DNA of 64,000 nucleotides from Rhabdornis inornatus (taxonomy: Eukaryota > Chordata > Aves > Passeriformes > Rhabdornithidae), in contig VWZS01007474.1 in assembly GCA_013397075.1 (NCBI GenBank), forward strand, positions 241,501-305,500. The letters run 5' to 3'. Numbering within the stretch: position 1 is the stretch's first letter; each line of letters begins with the position of its first letter. Below, in pieces: positions 13,001 to 25,612 of this stretch. The translations under genes were made by a program, and so were the position numbers. Under the pieces are notes generated by a model. It worked only from the letters and a program-made list of their open reading frames with translations. It was not told the DNA's origin and did no database searches.

Positions 13001-16000
13001 TCACAAGGAGGAATTAGTAATGAGCCCGCTCAGACCGGCCGTTTGCTCTGTCACTGCTCCGAGTTCCCCACGGCCTGCAGGCAAACACCAAATCCCTGGA
13101 GATGCTGCACAAGCCAGGATCAATGACTGGTTATGGGGAGCAGGGACATGCAGCCATCCAGCACAGCACTGAGAAATTGTTCAGCCAAAAGCACTCCAGC
13201 CACTCCCATCAAGTCATTTCTGTGCCATGGAACAGAGGGTTGGAGGGTCCCAGGGCTGGAAGGTCCCTCTGCAGTGGCTCAGCTCCCACAGACGCCCTGC
13301 AGCTGGAGCAGGGAGTGGTGCTTTGCTCCCCCACAGCTCTGCAGAGGCAGTGGCAGCCCCACAGAGCCCACTCCTGATGGTGTCTGTGGCCTGGCCAGCA
13401 AAGCCTTGGGTCAGCAGGGCCACACCTGCACCTCCCCTGCTTTGGGCACCACACAGGGCCCCCAGAATCCATGGACTGGGTGGCACAAGGAGCAGAACAA
13501 TGGCACTAACTGTGGCTGTGCCTCACAGGGGAGGTGACAGCCCCCTCCCAGCCCACCCCTGTGTCCTCCTTGGTGCCCCAGGCTTGGCTTTCTCTGCAGA
13601 GGCTGCTTGCTCTCTTTGTGGGGGGAAAAAGGGATTTGTACTAAAGCTCTTTGCATGAAAAAATAAAATCCATACTGTGCTGCTTTGCTCTGCCCTGGCT
13701 CCCAAGCTGTGATGTTTCATTGATTAGCTTGTAAGAGCTTGGAGCAGAGCCCGTGCTTTGCTGGGAGCATTTCCGCAGTTCCTGCAGGTGGAAAGCCATT
13801 AACCGCCTCCAGCCTCGTCCCTCCGCCTCCTGGGAGACTTTGGGTGGAGGCTTTGGGGTTGTTTTAAGAGGAAAATCCCTAAAACACAATCCCCACACTG
13901 TGGCTGGGGTCCTCACACTCTGCCCTGAGCTGGGGTCCCCACACCCAGTGTCACCCCCCGGGGCAGAACCACTGCCCATCCTGCAGCTCCGAGAGCTGAC
14001 GTGGATCCAGGGATAATAATTCCCAGGGATCCTACTAAAATAACAACATTTCACTTGTGCAGAGCTATTATGGAGCTCGCTGGAACTTCCTGCTGCTGCG
14101 TGTGTCAGCGTGATGAGAGGCCAGCAATAAACCTGTGGCACTCCCTAAGTGCTGCTGGATAAACTCCTCTCCTGGAATAACGGTGCCTTGGCTCCCAGCA
14201 CCTGCTCAGCGTCCTGCGAGCAGGGATTTGTGGGGATGGAAGGTCTAACGTGTTTCCTGATGCTCCACACAGCCTGGCACGGGATCCAGCAGTGTTTCCT
14301 GGAGGGGCTTGTCCCTGGATGCCAGCCCTGGGGTTCTGAGCTCCAGGCGGGATCTGGACATGGCTCTACCCAGGGGGATGCTCTGAGTATTTTGGAAGGG
14401 TGGGCAGAGATCCTGGCACGGTTCCACAGCAGCCAGCGGCTCCAAGGGATCCGCAGGGATCCCTTGGGCAGGACTTGGAGCAGCAGGAGTGAGGCTGGGA
14501 AGGAGGAGGAGGAGGACGAGCAGCAAACAACACGTGTGGGGCGCTGGCAGAGCTCCGGCATGGCAGCGTGTGCGTTCGCAGGGTGGGAGATGTGGCACAA
14601 GCTGCCATGAGATTTAGGGAATGTGCCACAAACACGAGCCAGCTGCCAGGGAAGCGCTCCCAGGGATCACCGAGCTCGCTGCCCAGGGCTGTGGGTGCTG
14701 CTGCCCGTCCCCTGCAGGCTTTGGTGAGTGTGCAGGGATTGTCCTTTGGTTTCCTGCAGCTGCAGCACGCTGGGAGCAGCGCCTGTGCCTCCCGGGAAGA
14801 TCCTGCCTCTCCATGGCACGGGATATAGAGCTGCCATCCTCTGCCCACTTATGCCACCAGGCACCACCCCAGCATGGCTCTGACCACGGTTCCCACCCCT
14901 GTGGGACACATTTCCAGTTGCAGATAACGAGTGTGTGAGGCACTGAGTTTGTGTGTGTGTGTCAGCTGAGTGACACGAGTGTGTTCCACGGCAGCTCAGC
15001 CCTCTGTGATCCCCGGGGAGGTGCCCCTGTCCCCATCCTGTCACCCAGAGCTGCTCAGGCTGTGGCTCAGGCAGGGCTAGGAGCTGGGAGAGTGGGAAGG
15101 AGCCTTGGCTGCAGGTTAAAGGAGGTCACTTTATTGCAGTCAGCACTGCTGAGATCCCTGAGCAGCCACGGGGTTAATGGAATAAACCAGGGAAATTTGT
15201 AAATCTCTCCCCAGCACCCAGGAGATCAGTTTTTGTTTTGTGTTTGGCAGTGGAAGCAAATTCTTCTCCACTCTCCCTGACCTGGCCTTTAGGATGACAT
15301 AGCGAGGATTGGTTTTGATTCCCAGGAGGGTTTTATGCACCTGGGAAAAGCTCCTTGAGAAAGGCACCTCACCAGTCCCAGGTCCCCAAAATCTTGGTGG
15401 CCCTGAGCCCAGCACGTTCCAGGACACTCAGCCCAGCTGAGTGCAGGGAGGACACAACATCCTAGGGGATTGGATAGGGAAGAAGCCTCCTGGCAGCCCA
15501 CATGTAGGTCTAATAATTTACTATAACTGCTTTTATGGCAGACCGTAAAAATCTAAAATAAGGCTGGGAATTGTCAGAGAATCCCACACAGAGCTGAATT
15601 TTTGTGTAATCAGAAATTCTGAAGCTGTGGTTTTTAGGCTCCAGTGCCTTCCTCTGGAAACTCTGAGGTGTTCGCCAGGCTCCTGCAGCCCTGGTGATGG
15701 GTGGTCTTCACTGGTGAAGATCTCCAGTGATCCTGCCCAACCTCAGTGATTTTGGGAGCCAGGGACCCCTTCTCTGCACCCTCCTGCCCACCCTCCCGCT
15801 GTCCCCAGCCTCTCCACAGGGACCAGCATCGCAGGGAAGGCACAGAGGGGTTTTATTTTCCAGGCACAAGCTCTCCAGTCCCCTGCACGTGGCACAGGGA
15901 GGACAGGTCTGTCCCTGGAGGGTGACATTAAGCACCGAGGTAATTCTGCCTCTGAGTGCTAACCCTGAGCCGCTATCACAATTACTCCCAGGGCCACTGG

Positions 16001-16245
16001 ATGATACTTGGTAATTACGTGGCTCTTTCATCTGGGATCTCAGAGCACTCACTGATCAATTAATTACACTTTCAGCAGGCTTTGGCCCCGGTGCCAGATG
16101 CAGATCAATAATCCCTCTCCCGAGACCAGGCTGGCTCTGAATGACACAGCCCTGCCAGCACAGGGCTCACCCAGCAGGATGGTGTCCAGGCTCTGGGGTG
16201 CCCAGGGAAGGTGGAGGATGAGGGCATGGAAAGATCATGGGTGAA

Positions 16246-16330
16246 AATCATAGAATTTTGGTTGGATAAAACCTCTAAGATCTTTGAGTCCAAGCCTTAA
16301 CCAAGCTTGGGAAGGTCCTGAGCACTGCCA
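16246..16330 (-). mobile_element. CR1 LINE 3' terminal fragment
   Basis: ATCATAGAATTTTGGTTGGA and CTAAGATCTTTGAGTCCAAG; decayed copy. Confidence 0.8.
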
Positions 16331-17837
16331 GCTCTTCCCCACCCTCCAAGGGCTTCGTTCCCCTGCTGTTGGAGACAGATGGGAGAAGGGAAGTGCCAAC
16401 CAGTTCCTCCTGATCCTCAGAGCCCCAGGACAAGCTGTTGATTTGGAGCTTTGGACACAGCACCATTGGGAGGGGTCCTGGCAGGAGCCGGGCGTGAGCT
16501 CGTAAATCTCCTCCCAGAGGGAGCCTGGCTACACCCAAGTCTGCATTTATACAAATAAATAAGACGGAAAGCAGGAATTCCTCTCAGGGCATGCAGGGGT
16601 GGAAAATACACCGTCTCCTGCCAAAAACTCTTCAGGTTTTTCATTGGTTACTGCAGGAGGAGAAAACTCACGGGGCTGGGGAGGTGCTGGATGAGGGAAG
16701 GATCTGCAGCAGGCTTTGGTGGGAGACTGGGAGGGCAGAAAGCTGCCAAAAGCTGCAGGTCCATGGCAGCTTCATCCCTCCTGGTGGCAGAGGAAGGATG
16801 GGGTCAGGTGAGGACTGTGGCAGGTCGAGGATAAAGCCCAGCTGGATCTGGGGGTTTCTGGGATGTCAGGATCCAGCCAAGGGCCAGCCATGCTGACAGC
16901 CCAAGGAGCTTCTCACGTCTCATTACAACAACCTTTTCCTCATAGACTTGTCCTGTGTTGATCTAAATGGCACGACTTGGGAGAGTTATTGCTCTTATAA
17001 AAGATTTTTCCATTGCATTTCCCCACTATCGACTCTCCAGAGATGCAGGAGTAGAAATCAAGGCTGTGGGAGCTGTCCCTGGGCAGGGTGTCTGAGCCAC
17101 CTCACAGCTTGGAGCAGAACTGCAGCGTTTGCAGCTAGTCCCTGCCAGAGAGCTGCAGGCTGCACCTTCCCTGTCCCAGCTCATTGCTGAAAATCGCCAG
17201 TGACAGGAGGAGAAACTCTTCCTCCCCTCTCTCAGAGCCCCAGGGCTCAGCCGAGCTGCTCTCACTCCTCTCCTGCTCGGCCAAAGAGCTGTGTCACTGC
17301 AGCCTGACATCCTCTCCCTCCTTTCCTGGCTGCCCTCCCCGTATCCCCCAGCTGGCAGAACCGGGGCTCCCACAACTCTTCCCGATACTGGTGGGGATGG
17401 TGGCACAGGGGAAAGGGGGCTGGGCTGGAAGCAGGACAGGTTTTGTCACCCTGGGACAGTGGTCTGCACTCTTGGCTGTCCTTCCTTCCTTCCAGGCAAC
17501 CTCTCAGCCCAGATGGAGAGCGCCATACGGAGTTTTGTTTCCTTCCCAAAACACTCGACACATTCCCTGCCTGTCTAACAAGGCGTCTGTGTGACACGGG
17601 GAGAGGCACAACAAGGGATCATCCACATCCCTGAGCAGGGAGTGAGGGGGACACAGGGGAGCTCTGTCCCCCCACACCCCACATCCACCACTGGGCCACC
17701 CATTCCTTGTGACAGGGCAGCACTGAGGAGGTTTAGGAGCTGAGGGCAGACGTAGGACACAGCCAGGATGGAGATTCTTGCTCCCACCTGGGGCTTGTTA
17801 CTGAGAGCTGCTAAAAAAGCAGGACTGCCCCTTCCAG

Positions 17838-17945
17838 GAGGATGGAGAGGGCTTTTACAAGGGTATTCAGTGCTAGGGTAAGTGGGAATGGCTTTAAGCT
17901 AAAGGAGAGTATGTTTAAATTAAATATTAGGAATAAATTATTTTC
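17838..17945 (+). mobile_element. CR1 LINE fragment
   Basis: GGATGGAGAGGGCTTTTACA and ATTAAATATTAGGAATAAAT match the CR1 stretch upstream of the extreme 3' end. Confidence 0.75.
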
Positions 17946-20900
17946 TGTGACTGCTCTGACAGCTGTGGGTGAGGGGGTGGCTGTGGGGATGTCCGGGCAT
18001 TGGGAGGAAGCAATGCCAGCAGAGGGATGGAGGGATGAGCCATCAGCTGGGATTTCTCCAGCGCTTAAAAGCCTCCTTCACATTCTGTGCCATGAAACAC
18101 AGCCGTGATTTTTGCTTTACAAGTGTGATTGCTTATAACAGCATGAAATTACAGCCAGAGCTGGTCAGCCTGGCAGCAGATAAGCAGAGTGTGGCACTGT
18201 GTGGGTACGTGGGGAGCCCCTGATGAGCCACATCTCTGGGCTATCCTGGTGGGAACACAGTGGGGAGCCCAGAGGAGAGGGATGCTGCAGGGTTAGATCT
18301 GGTGGTGGTGGAGGTGAGTGGGCAGAAAGGATTAGTCAAGGGGCTCAAATTGGGAATAAACACGTGGCTGCCATGTCCAGGGCATCCTCAGCCTCTCAGC
18401 TGCGCACTCCGGTTCTGAGCACCCTGGGTGCCACTTCAACACTGCTCTGTCCAAGCTGCCTCTCTGCTCACAGCCCTAAATCCCTGTCATTTCTGGTGTT
18501 TTCCTCACTTTCATAAGCTTCTTTACCACTCTGAGGAGAAAGGTCTTCATTACTCATCACTGCTCTAATTCCATTTGTGAGCTGTGGGTGTCAACCAGAG
18601 GTGGGCCAGCGAGACCCGGGAAGGATTCCTGGCAGAATGAGCCTGTGTGTGCTGGCTGGGATTGATTTCACGGTGCAGAAACCAGCCCCTGCCTGTCCTC
18701 CTGCCATGCACAGCACTGTGGAAAATGCACTTATTCGCATATTAGACCGATTCTCTGAAGTTCAAGCCTTCCAGGTATTTCTGGTCCCTCCCAGTCTTGC
18801 CATCTGCTTTCATCCCCTTTCATCCCACTGCTCCTGCACCTCCCTGGTTCTGCTCTGCTTCCCGTGTTTGTTCAGAGGGCAAATAAAGCAGCTGAGGGAT
18901 GGCCCAGGGTTGGCAGTGCTGGGAGTGTTCTGCTGGCGACTGCGCTCTGCCAGCCTGACCTTTCCAGGGAGCAGCCCAGGACTGCTGCACAAGGTTTTCC
19001 CTGTGCCACAGCAGCAGCACTGCCAGGAAAGGGCCCATCCCGGTGTCTGCATCAGTCTCTGTGCCCAGAAAACCTCGAGCATCATGGCATGGCAGCAGAG
19101 GAATTGTGTGGTTGGCAGTGCTGGTGGTGGGACAGGGTCAGGGCAGTGCTCTGGGAAGCAGTTGGTGCTTCTGCCTATTCCTCAGACCCTGATGGATCCC
19201 TGTGACTGATGGCTGAGACTTTCACCCTGAACCAAGCTGACAGCTTCCAAAAATCCTGTTGATGGATGATCTCATTAACCAGGGGTGCACTGCGAGGGAG
19301 GCAGGGGAGCAAATGACTTATTACCTTCACTGGGAGCTTTGCTGGCAGAGTGACGATGGGTCATTCCCTCTTCCCCAATGCCAGGGAAGCAGCAGGTGTG
19401 TCCATCACTGCAGCATGGCCTGGGAGGTCCCTCAGGCACTGGCAGCAGATGTCAGACAGAGATTGGAGTGCTCCTTGCTGGTCCCTATCCTGCTGCAGCC
19501 CAGAGGAATGATCCATTTCCGGCTCTCGTGCCCAGAAGGAGCCAGTGAGATGACCCAAAGCAGCCAAGGAAGTCACAGGGCTGGAAATGTGCCTGCAGCC
19601 AGGGAAGACACCTCAGTGTGCTGGAGAGCCATTTCCATGCTCACCACTCATGGTTAGTTCATCCCCATGTGCTGGCAGCGTGGATATCCAACAGGGTGAT
19701 GATCCAGCACAGGAGTGGGAGGGATTTCGATTTTTCTTTTGAGGATCATGTTTATTTTCTTGACATGCTTCAAGGAGTTCTGTGCAGCAGTGTAGAGCAT
19801 GGACAGGCTCTCCCCAGGGGTGCCTGGGTGCAGTTTTGGCAGGGGATCAGGGATACAGGAACTGAGTGGAGATGGACTCTGCCCTTCAGCACTGCTGAAG
19901 ATGCAGGGATGCTCTGGGGCTCATGGCTCAGGGGGACACGATTTACCCAGGTTTGTCTGCTCTTGAAGTGAACAGTTAAAGGGAGAGTGAGTTTGAGCAG
20001 GAGAAGGTTCCTGGCTGTATTAGAGGGAAGATTTGCAGTGCTGGCTGTGGGATCAAGGACTGCATTAGTATTGACCTCAGGTGTGGTGAGATTTCCTAAC
20101 TCAGCACAAGGCTGTGCTCGACTCTAAACCCCACAGAGCACTGGGCAGTGATAGCCCCTGCCTTGCAGGAGTGTTTGGGGTCTTGATTCACCAGTGTCCC
20201 CTCAACACCCCCATTCCCAGAGGGGAAGGATTCTCTGGCAGTGCAACCCACAGGCCTGGCTGCTGGCTGTTGTGTATCAGGCACCAAGGTGGCATCTGAA
20301 ACCAGAAGTTGTGCTAAACAGGATCCCAGTCCCTATCTCAGGGAGGGAAGGAGATGATTGAGGAAGGCTGGGGGAATAAAGCTCCCCTATCCCCTCATTC
20401 TTCTGCTGCAGCTCTGCCCTGGCACAGCCTCATGCTGAGCTTCAGGCAGGGCAGGTGATGGTTGTAAAGCCTCGTGTTGCTTGCAGGAGTGAGTTATCCC
20501 AGGAAAAAATGCAGGTTCTCTCCCCCTGTGGGGTCCTGAAGCTTTGATATGCTCCTTCTGCAAGTGTGAGAGCCAACACAGAATCAGCACCATCTTCCCC
20601 CTGGAGTTCTTCTTCAGGCTTCACTTGGTGTCATAATGATCCAATCAATCCCAGGAGGCTCCAAATAATTATTAATTAAGGCAATGATTGGGTGATTTGG
20701 CCGTCATTGCAGCTGTCTTTCACAGTGAGAGAGAAAAGCCTGTTCCTTTCTTATTTTTCCCTAAAGCCTGACTCTGATGGCACGCGGCTGCTCTGCAGAA
20801 CACAATGTAATAGCAGGGTGAGTCACAGCCAAGGATTTGTATTCAATATCGGTTCGGATTACATTAGCTTTGCCTAATGCCTGAGCAATAAAGTGCCTCT

Positions 20901-21045
20901 TCATTGTATAGTTGCAATTTATTTCAGCTCCTGGGTTGGTACAGAGCAAACATCCATCATGCAGCAACACGTGTGCCCTGCAATGGGAGCAGGCTGGGGG
21001 ATGCCGGCTCTGCCTCTGCTCCTGCTCCCTCCAGGAGCTCCTTTT

Positions 21046-21205
21046 GTCATGGAATCCTGGAATGGTTTGGGTTGGAAGGGACTTTAAAGCCCATCTTGTC
21101 CCACCCCCTGCCCTGGACAGGGGCACTTTCCACTAGAGCACGTTGCTCCAAGGCCTGTCCAACCTGGCCTTGGACATTTCCAGAGATGTGGAATCATCCA
21201 TTTGT
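21046..21205 (-). mobile_element. CR1 LINE 3' fragment
   Basis: TCATGGAATCCTGGAATGGT, TTGGGTTGGAAGGGACTTTA and CCAACCTGGCCTTGGACATT read the 3' end in reverse. Confidence 0.92.
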
Positions 21206-23679
21206 TCAGCCATAAAACCTACCCAGGTTTTAAGCCATAAAACCTGCACTCCAGGAGCAGATCCCTGAATCCCCAGTACCAATCCACAGGTCCTGGAGCA
21301 GCATTCCATCCCCCTGCCATGCTGCCTGCAGTGTGCAGGCTGCAGCTGCTGCCCCTCAGTGCTGAGCAAGGGCTCTGGCTGGGATCTGGAGCCTCTGAGT
21401 GTCCCCAGCCGGTCCCCAGGCTGGCGTTCTGGTCACATCCCTGCCACACACGCAGCTCTCCCCACTCTGCCAGCCTCTCCTCGCTGCCTTTCCCACTCGT
21501 GCCTCTCCCCTGCGTGTTAATGCTTTGGCAGAGGAACAGAGATGCAGAAAAGCAGCGAAGGCTGCGAGAGCACAGCCTGGGCTCTGTTCTGCAGCTGCTT
21601 GGCACAGGCTCCCTGTGCTGGGCTCTGGCAACTCAGCGCCGCCAGCACAGCCCAGAGCAAGGGCGAGGGGACAGCCAGGATTGCTTTTTTTAGTTTGCAG
21701 AGGTCTGGGAAAACGGAGCATTTTCCTTGGCTGCCCCAACGGGACCCAGCGATGAATTCACGTGGGCAGCGGTGAGTAAGAGTCTTATCTTTATTTACTC
21801 GATGGTTTCGTGCCGGAGCTGTGGAAGACCTCGGAGGAGGAGGGGCAGGTCCACAAGGAGGCTCCGTGAGCATTTCCAGCCTGGCGCTGGTGAGAGGAGG
21901 GCTGAGCAAGTCACTGCTGATTTATGAACTCTCCCGTGCAGGGCAGAGGTCTCTGTTTGCCTTGCACAGAGGCGCTGCGTTTGTGGAAGGAGCGAACCAG
22001 CCGCAGCCTCGCTCAGAGAAGCTGCCAGAGATTTCCTTATTGCCGGGGAAACGCCCCCACATCTCCTCCTCCCGGGTGGCCGTGGGTGTCGTGTGGTCCC
22101 TTCCTGTTTGTCACCCGGCCAGCAAGAAGGAGGAATCCGTGAGTATTCCCAGCGAGCTCTCTGCAGTGTCCCCAGGGGGGACGGACAGACCGAAAAGCCA
22201 CCACCAAACAGGGACCCAGCGCTGCGCCGCTCACCAGGTGGTGACACGAAGTCCCACGCAATGTGGGGATGAAGGATGTGGCTCCAGGGCTGTGCTGGGA
22301 GGGAGGAATACCCCTGGGATGGGGTCCTTAGGGCTGAGTGATGCCATCACCATGATTTATCCTGGGCTGCAGCGCTGGGCGCGGACACCGCCGGTGTCAC
22401 CGCTCCGGGGTCAGAGTTGTCCTGTTCTGCACTGCACGGAGCATCACTGCACAGACATCGTTAGAGGTGACATCTGATTGCTGAGAACACCTCCCTGACT
22501 GCCAGCAGGGCTGGACCAGTGCCAGGGCTGGGCCAGTGCCAGCTCTGGGCTCTGCAGCCACCGTGGGCGCATGCCTGGCCCGGGATGGGGCTGCTCCGGT
22601 ACCCGGGATGGAGCATCCCACCTGCAGGGCACCACCAGCACCCTCTGCTTTCCCACCTGCATTCCCCAGGAGCCAACAGCTCTCCCGTGGCCTGTTTGCT
22701 GCTGGATAACCCAGGAGCAGCACCGTGTGGTGCAGCATCACCTCGTGGTCTGGTGGCCAAGCCACAGCCCTGTAGGGTGCGTTGTCACCCTCTTCCTTCC
22801 TCAGAGGGTGGCTTGGCCACCTCTCACCTGCCAGGATGTGCTGGTGGCATGGCTATGGCAGCAGCTGTGAGAGAGCCACCAGGACAGAGCAGGGAATTCC
22901 CTCAGTTCTTCCCAGGCTGCTGGGATGGGGATTCCTGAGCCCTGATCTTCCCACAAACCCAGCACTGCTCCCACTAAGCAGCTTAATCCATGGGGCTGAT
23001 GCTAAACCTGTTAGTGCTGGCAGCAGCATGGCTCCATGCTGAGGGTGGTTCTCTGGGATTAACAGTTCCCATCCCACAAAGTTTGGGTAAAAAGCCCTGT
23101 TTTCTGGGACTGCTGGCGAGACAGTGTCCTGTGGGAGCAGAGGAATCTGGATTCCTTGGTAAATCTACTGCCATCCAAGAAAAAACACATTTTAATCAAA
23201 TCCAAGGCAATGCTGCATTCTAGACACAGGAAATATAGGCCATGCTCATGAACTGGGAGGCTGCGTCCCAGAAAACATCAAATGTGAAAATAATTTAGAG
23301 GCTGGAGGAGCAAAAGCAGCTCCACAGGCATTCTTAGGGCTCTGACACCCTCCAAGGCTGGAGCCAGTGGCCCCAGCACAGCCCTGGTGGGGTTTAGGGG
23401 GTTGCCGTGGTCCTGGCACTGTCTTGATGCACCTGTGGGACCAAGGGGAATATTCCATGCAGGGCTGGGAAATGTGGTTCATTAAAGAGGGGTTTGGCAA
23501 ACAGGAGAGGTTGAATAAAAGCGGGAGGAAAATTCTTTGAGGACTAAAAAAGCACCACTGAAAGGTGAGGAGGGAGTGAGGTCCCTGGGGTTTTGCCAAA
23601 GGAGGATCCAGAGGTGCCTTGAATCCACTCTGCAAAAATGTTCCTGGGATACAGCAAGCTCTGAAAGGGCCTTTTAATC

Positions 23680-23885
23680 CAGCAGGGAAAGCACGAGAGA
23701 GCCAACAACTGGAAGCCGGAGCCAGACACATTTAAATTAGAACAAAAGACACATTTCTAATAGTGAGGTAATTAACCACTGGAACGAATTATCAAGGGGA
23801 AGTGGTGCTTTCTCAGTCTCTTGAAGTTTTCAAATTAAGTCGGGATGTTTTTTCCAAGGAAAAGCTTCACTTGAGCAAAAAACAA
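23680..23885 (+). mobile_element. Older CR1 subfamily 3' fragment
   Basis: CAACTGGAAGCCGGAGCCAG and TAATTAACCACTGGAACGAA followed by a TCAAGGGGAAGTGGTG-like stretch: the wording of older avian CR1 subfamilies, different from the other copies here. Confidence 0.8.
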
Positions 23886-25470
23886 CTGGAGGTATTTACT
23901 GCCTGTGCTCAAATGTCAGCACAGACCCTGCAGAACACTCCAGCCTCAAAATCAGCTTTTTGATAAAACTGGTGGAATTTGTAAGGCAAACCTAGGTTCA
24001 AGTAATTGCCCTGGAATGGGGAGAAGGGACATTTCCCAGCATTTTCCTATTTCCAGTGAAGCCAGGACTGCTGATCCTGCCACAAGCCGTGCTCTTACAC
24101 TTGTCACCCTCGGGGCAATCCCTTTACCCTTTGGTAAATGGTGTCTGTACAAAGTTTGGAATTTGGAGAATGGTCTGGATGAATCCCCAGGGGCCTGTTC
24201 TCGGTCATGGAGCTGCAGCTTCTTGGTGCAAAACCACCCTGGAAGCAGAGCCCTGTCTGAGCTGGGGCTCTCCTTGCAGGGCACTATAAATATTGCACAG
24301 ATACACATATTTATATTTGTCTATTTACATTTCCATGGCACATTGACAGGCTTCCAGCAGCAGCATCGTTGCAGTGGCCATGCCTGGGGTGAGGTTGTCC
24401 TTGTGTGTTTGGTGTCAGACAGTTTGGCTCTTCCTGTGAGCTGGGGCTGAGCTGGCAAGTCAATCACAGCTGCTCCACAGAGCTCTGGTCCTGTAATTAC
24501 TCCGTGATTAAATAAAAACGTAATTCCTTCAACACCTCCGCACTCCTGCTTTATTGCAGGAGAGCCCACACAAGGAATTAATGTTTAAATAATGGCTTTT
24601 GTCCCCAGGAGCAGGCTCTGAGATAGGCAGGAATATATTAATGTTCTGTCCCACGGGTGGAAGGAGCAGCACCTTGCTGGGGGCCACAGAGGTGACAGTG
24701 CAGCATCCACTGGAATTTTCCCAGTGATTTCTGTCTCCTGGGCACAGCCCAGGGGTCCCTTGGGCAGAGCCTGTGGATGCAGCCGCCCAAATCCCCACCC
24801 CAGCTGGCACAAGGAGCCTTCCTTGGCATGATGCTGGGCCTGGAAACTGCCTGGTAATTCCTGCAATTGGGATGGAAGTTTGGTGCCTGGAGGAGTGCAG
24901 AGAATTCCAGCTGCGGGCTGTGCTGATTTCTGAGCTGTCCGTCTTTTCCTATCGGCAGATGCCAGCTGGGATGTCAGCGCCTGGTGAAGAATTGTCTCTC
25001 CCTGCAAAGGGCGACGCCGTTTCAACCTCTTTATTAAACCAAGCACAATCCTGTGCGCCAGCAGAGATGAAGAAAAGCTCCTGATAAGTGGGACTGGCCA
25101 TTCCCTGAGTTTCCAGTCTCCTTGGTTACAGTACACCACACAAATGCTGTTCTCGGAGAGCAGGCTGTGAGCAGGGAGTTTGAATCTCGGATTGGAGGGG
25201 TTCCCCATCTGCCTGCCTCATACCTGCTGCTGCTGAGAGGATGAGAGCACGGGAGGGGCTGGGGAAGGGGCTCCTGCTGCTTTTGCAGAGGTGTCTGAGT
25301 GATGCAGCCAGAGCAGATCCAATGGGCTCTGTGCAATCCCAAATGCCAAAGCCCGGACAAGCTGCTCCCAGCTATTAACAAGACTGAATGGAGGATGTGC
25401 TGCCTGGTGTGAGGATATGGGGACTATTATGGGGCTCAGAGAGCCTCAACCTTCACCCAGCACCTCCAAG

Positions 25471-25612
25471 GAAGCCCAGGAGGGTGCTGGCCCCATATCC
25501 AAGGCACAGGAGGGTGCTGGTCCCATATCCAATGCACAGGAAGGTGCTGGTCCCATATCCAAGGCACAGGAGGGTACTGGTCCCATATCCAGTGACAGCA
25601 GGGCACTGGTCC
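25471..25612. repeat. 30-bp minisatellite, about 4.5 units
   Basis: Copies of a 30-bp unit with the core GCACAGGAGGGTGCTGGTCC followed by CATATCC; the last copy is shortened. Confidence 0.93.

Noticed and set aside
16770..16800. CTCF-like motif (CCTCCTGGTGGCAG)
   Set aside because: Matches the core only in part; a single weak match is expected by chance in this length.
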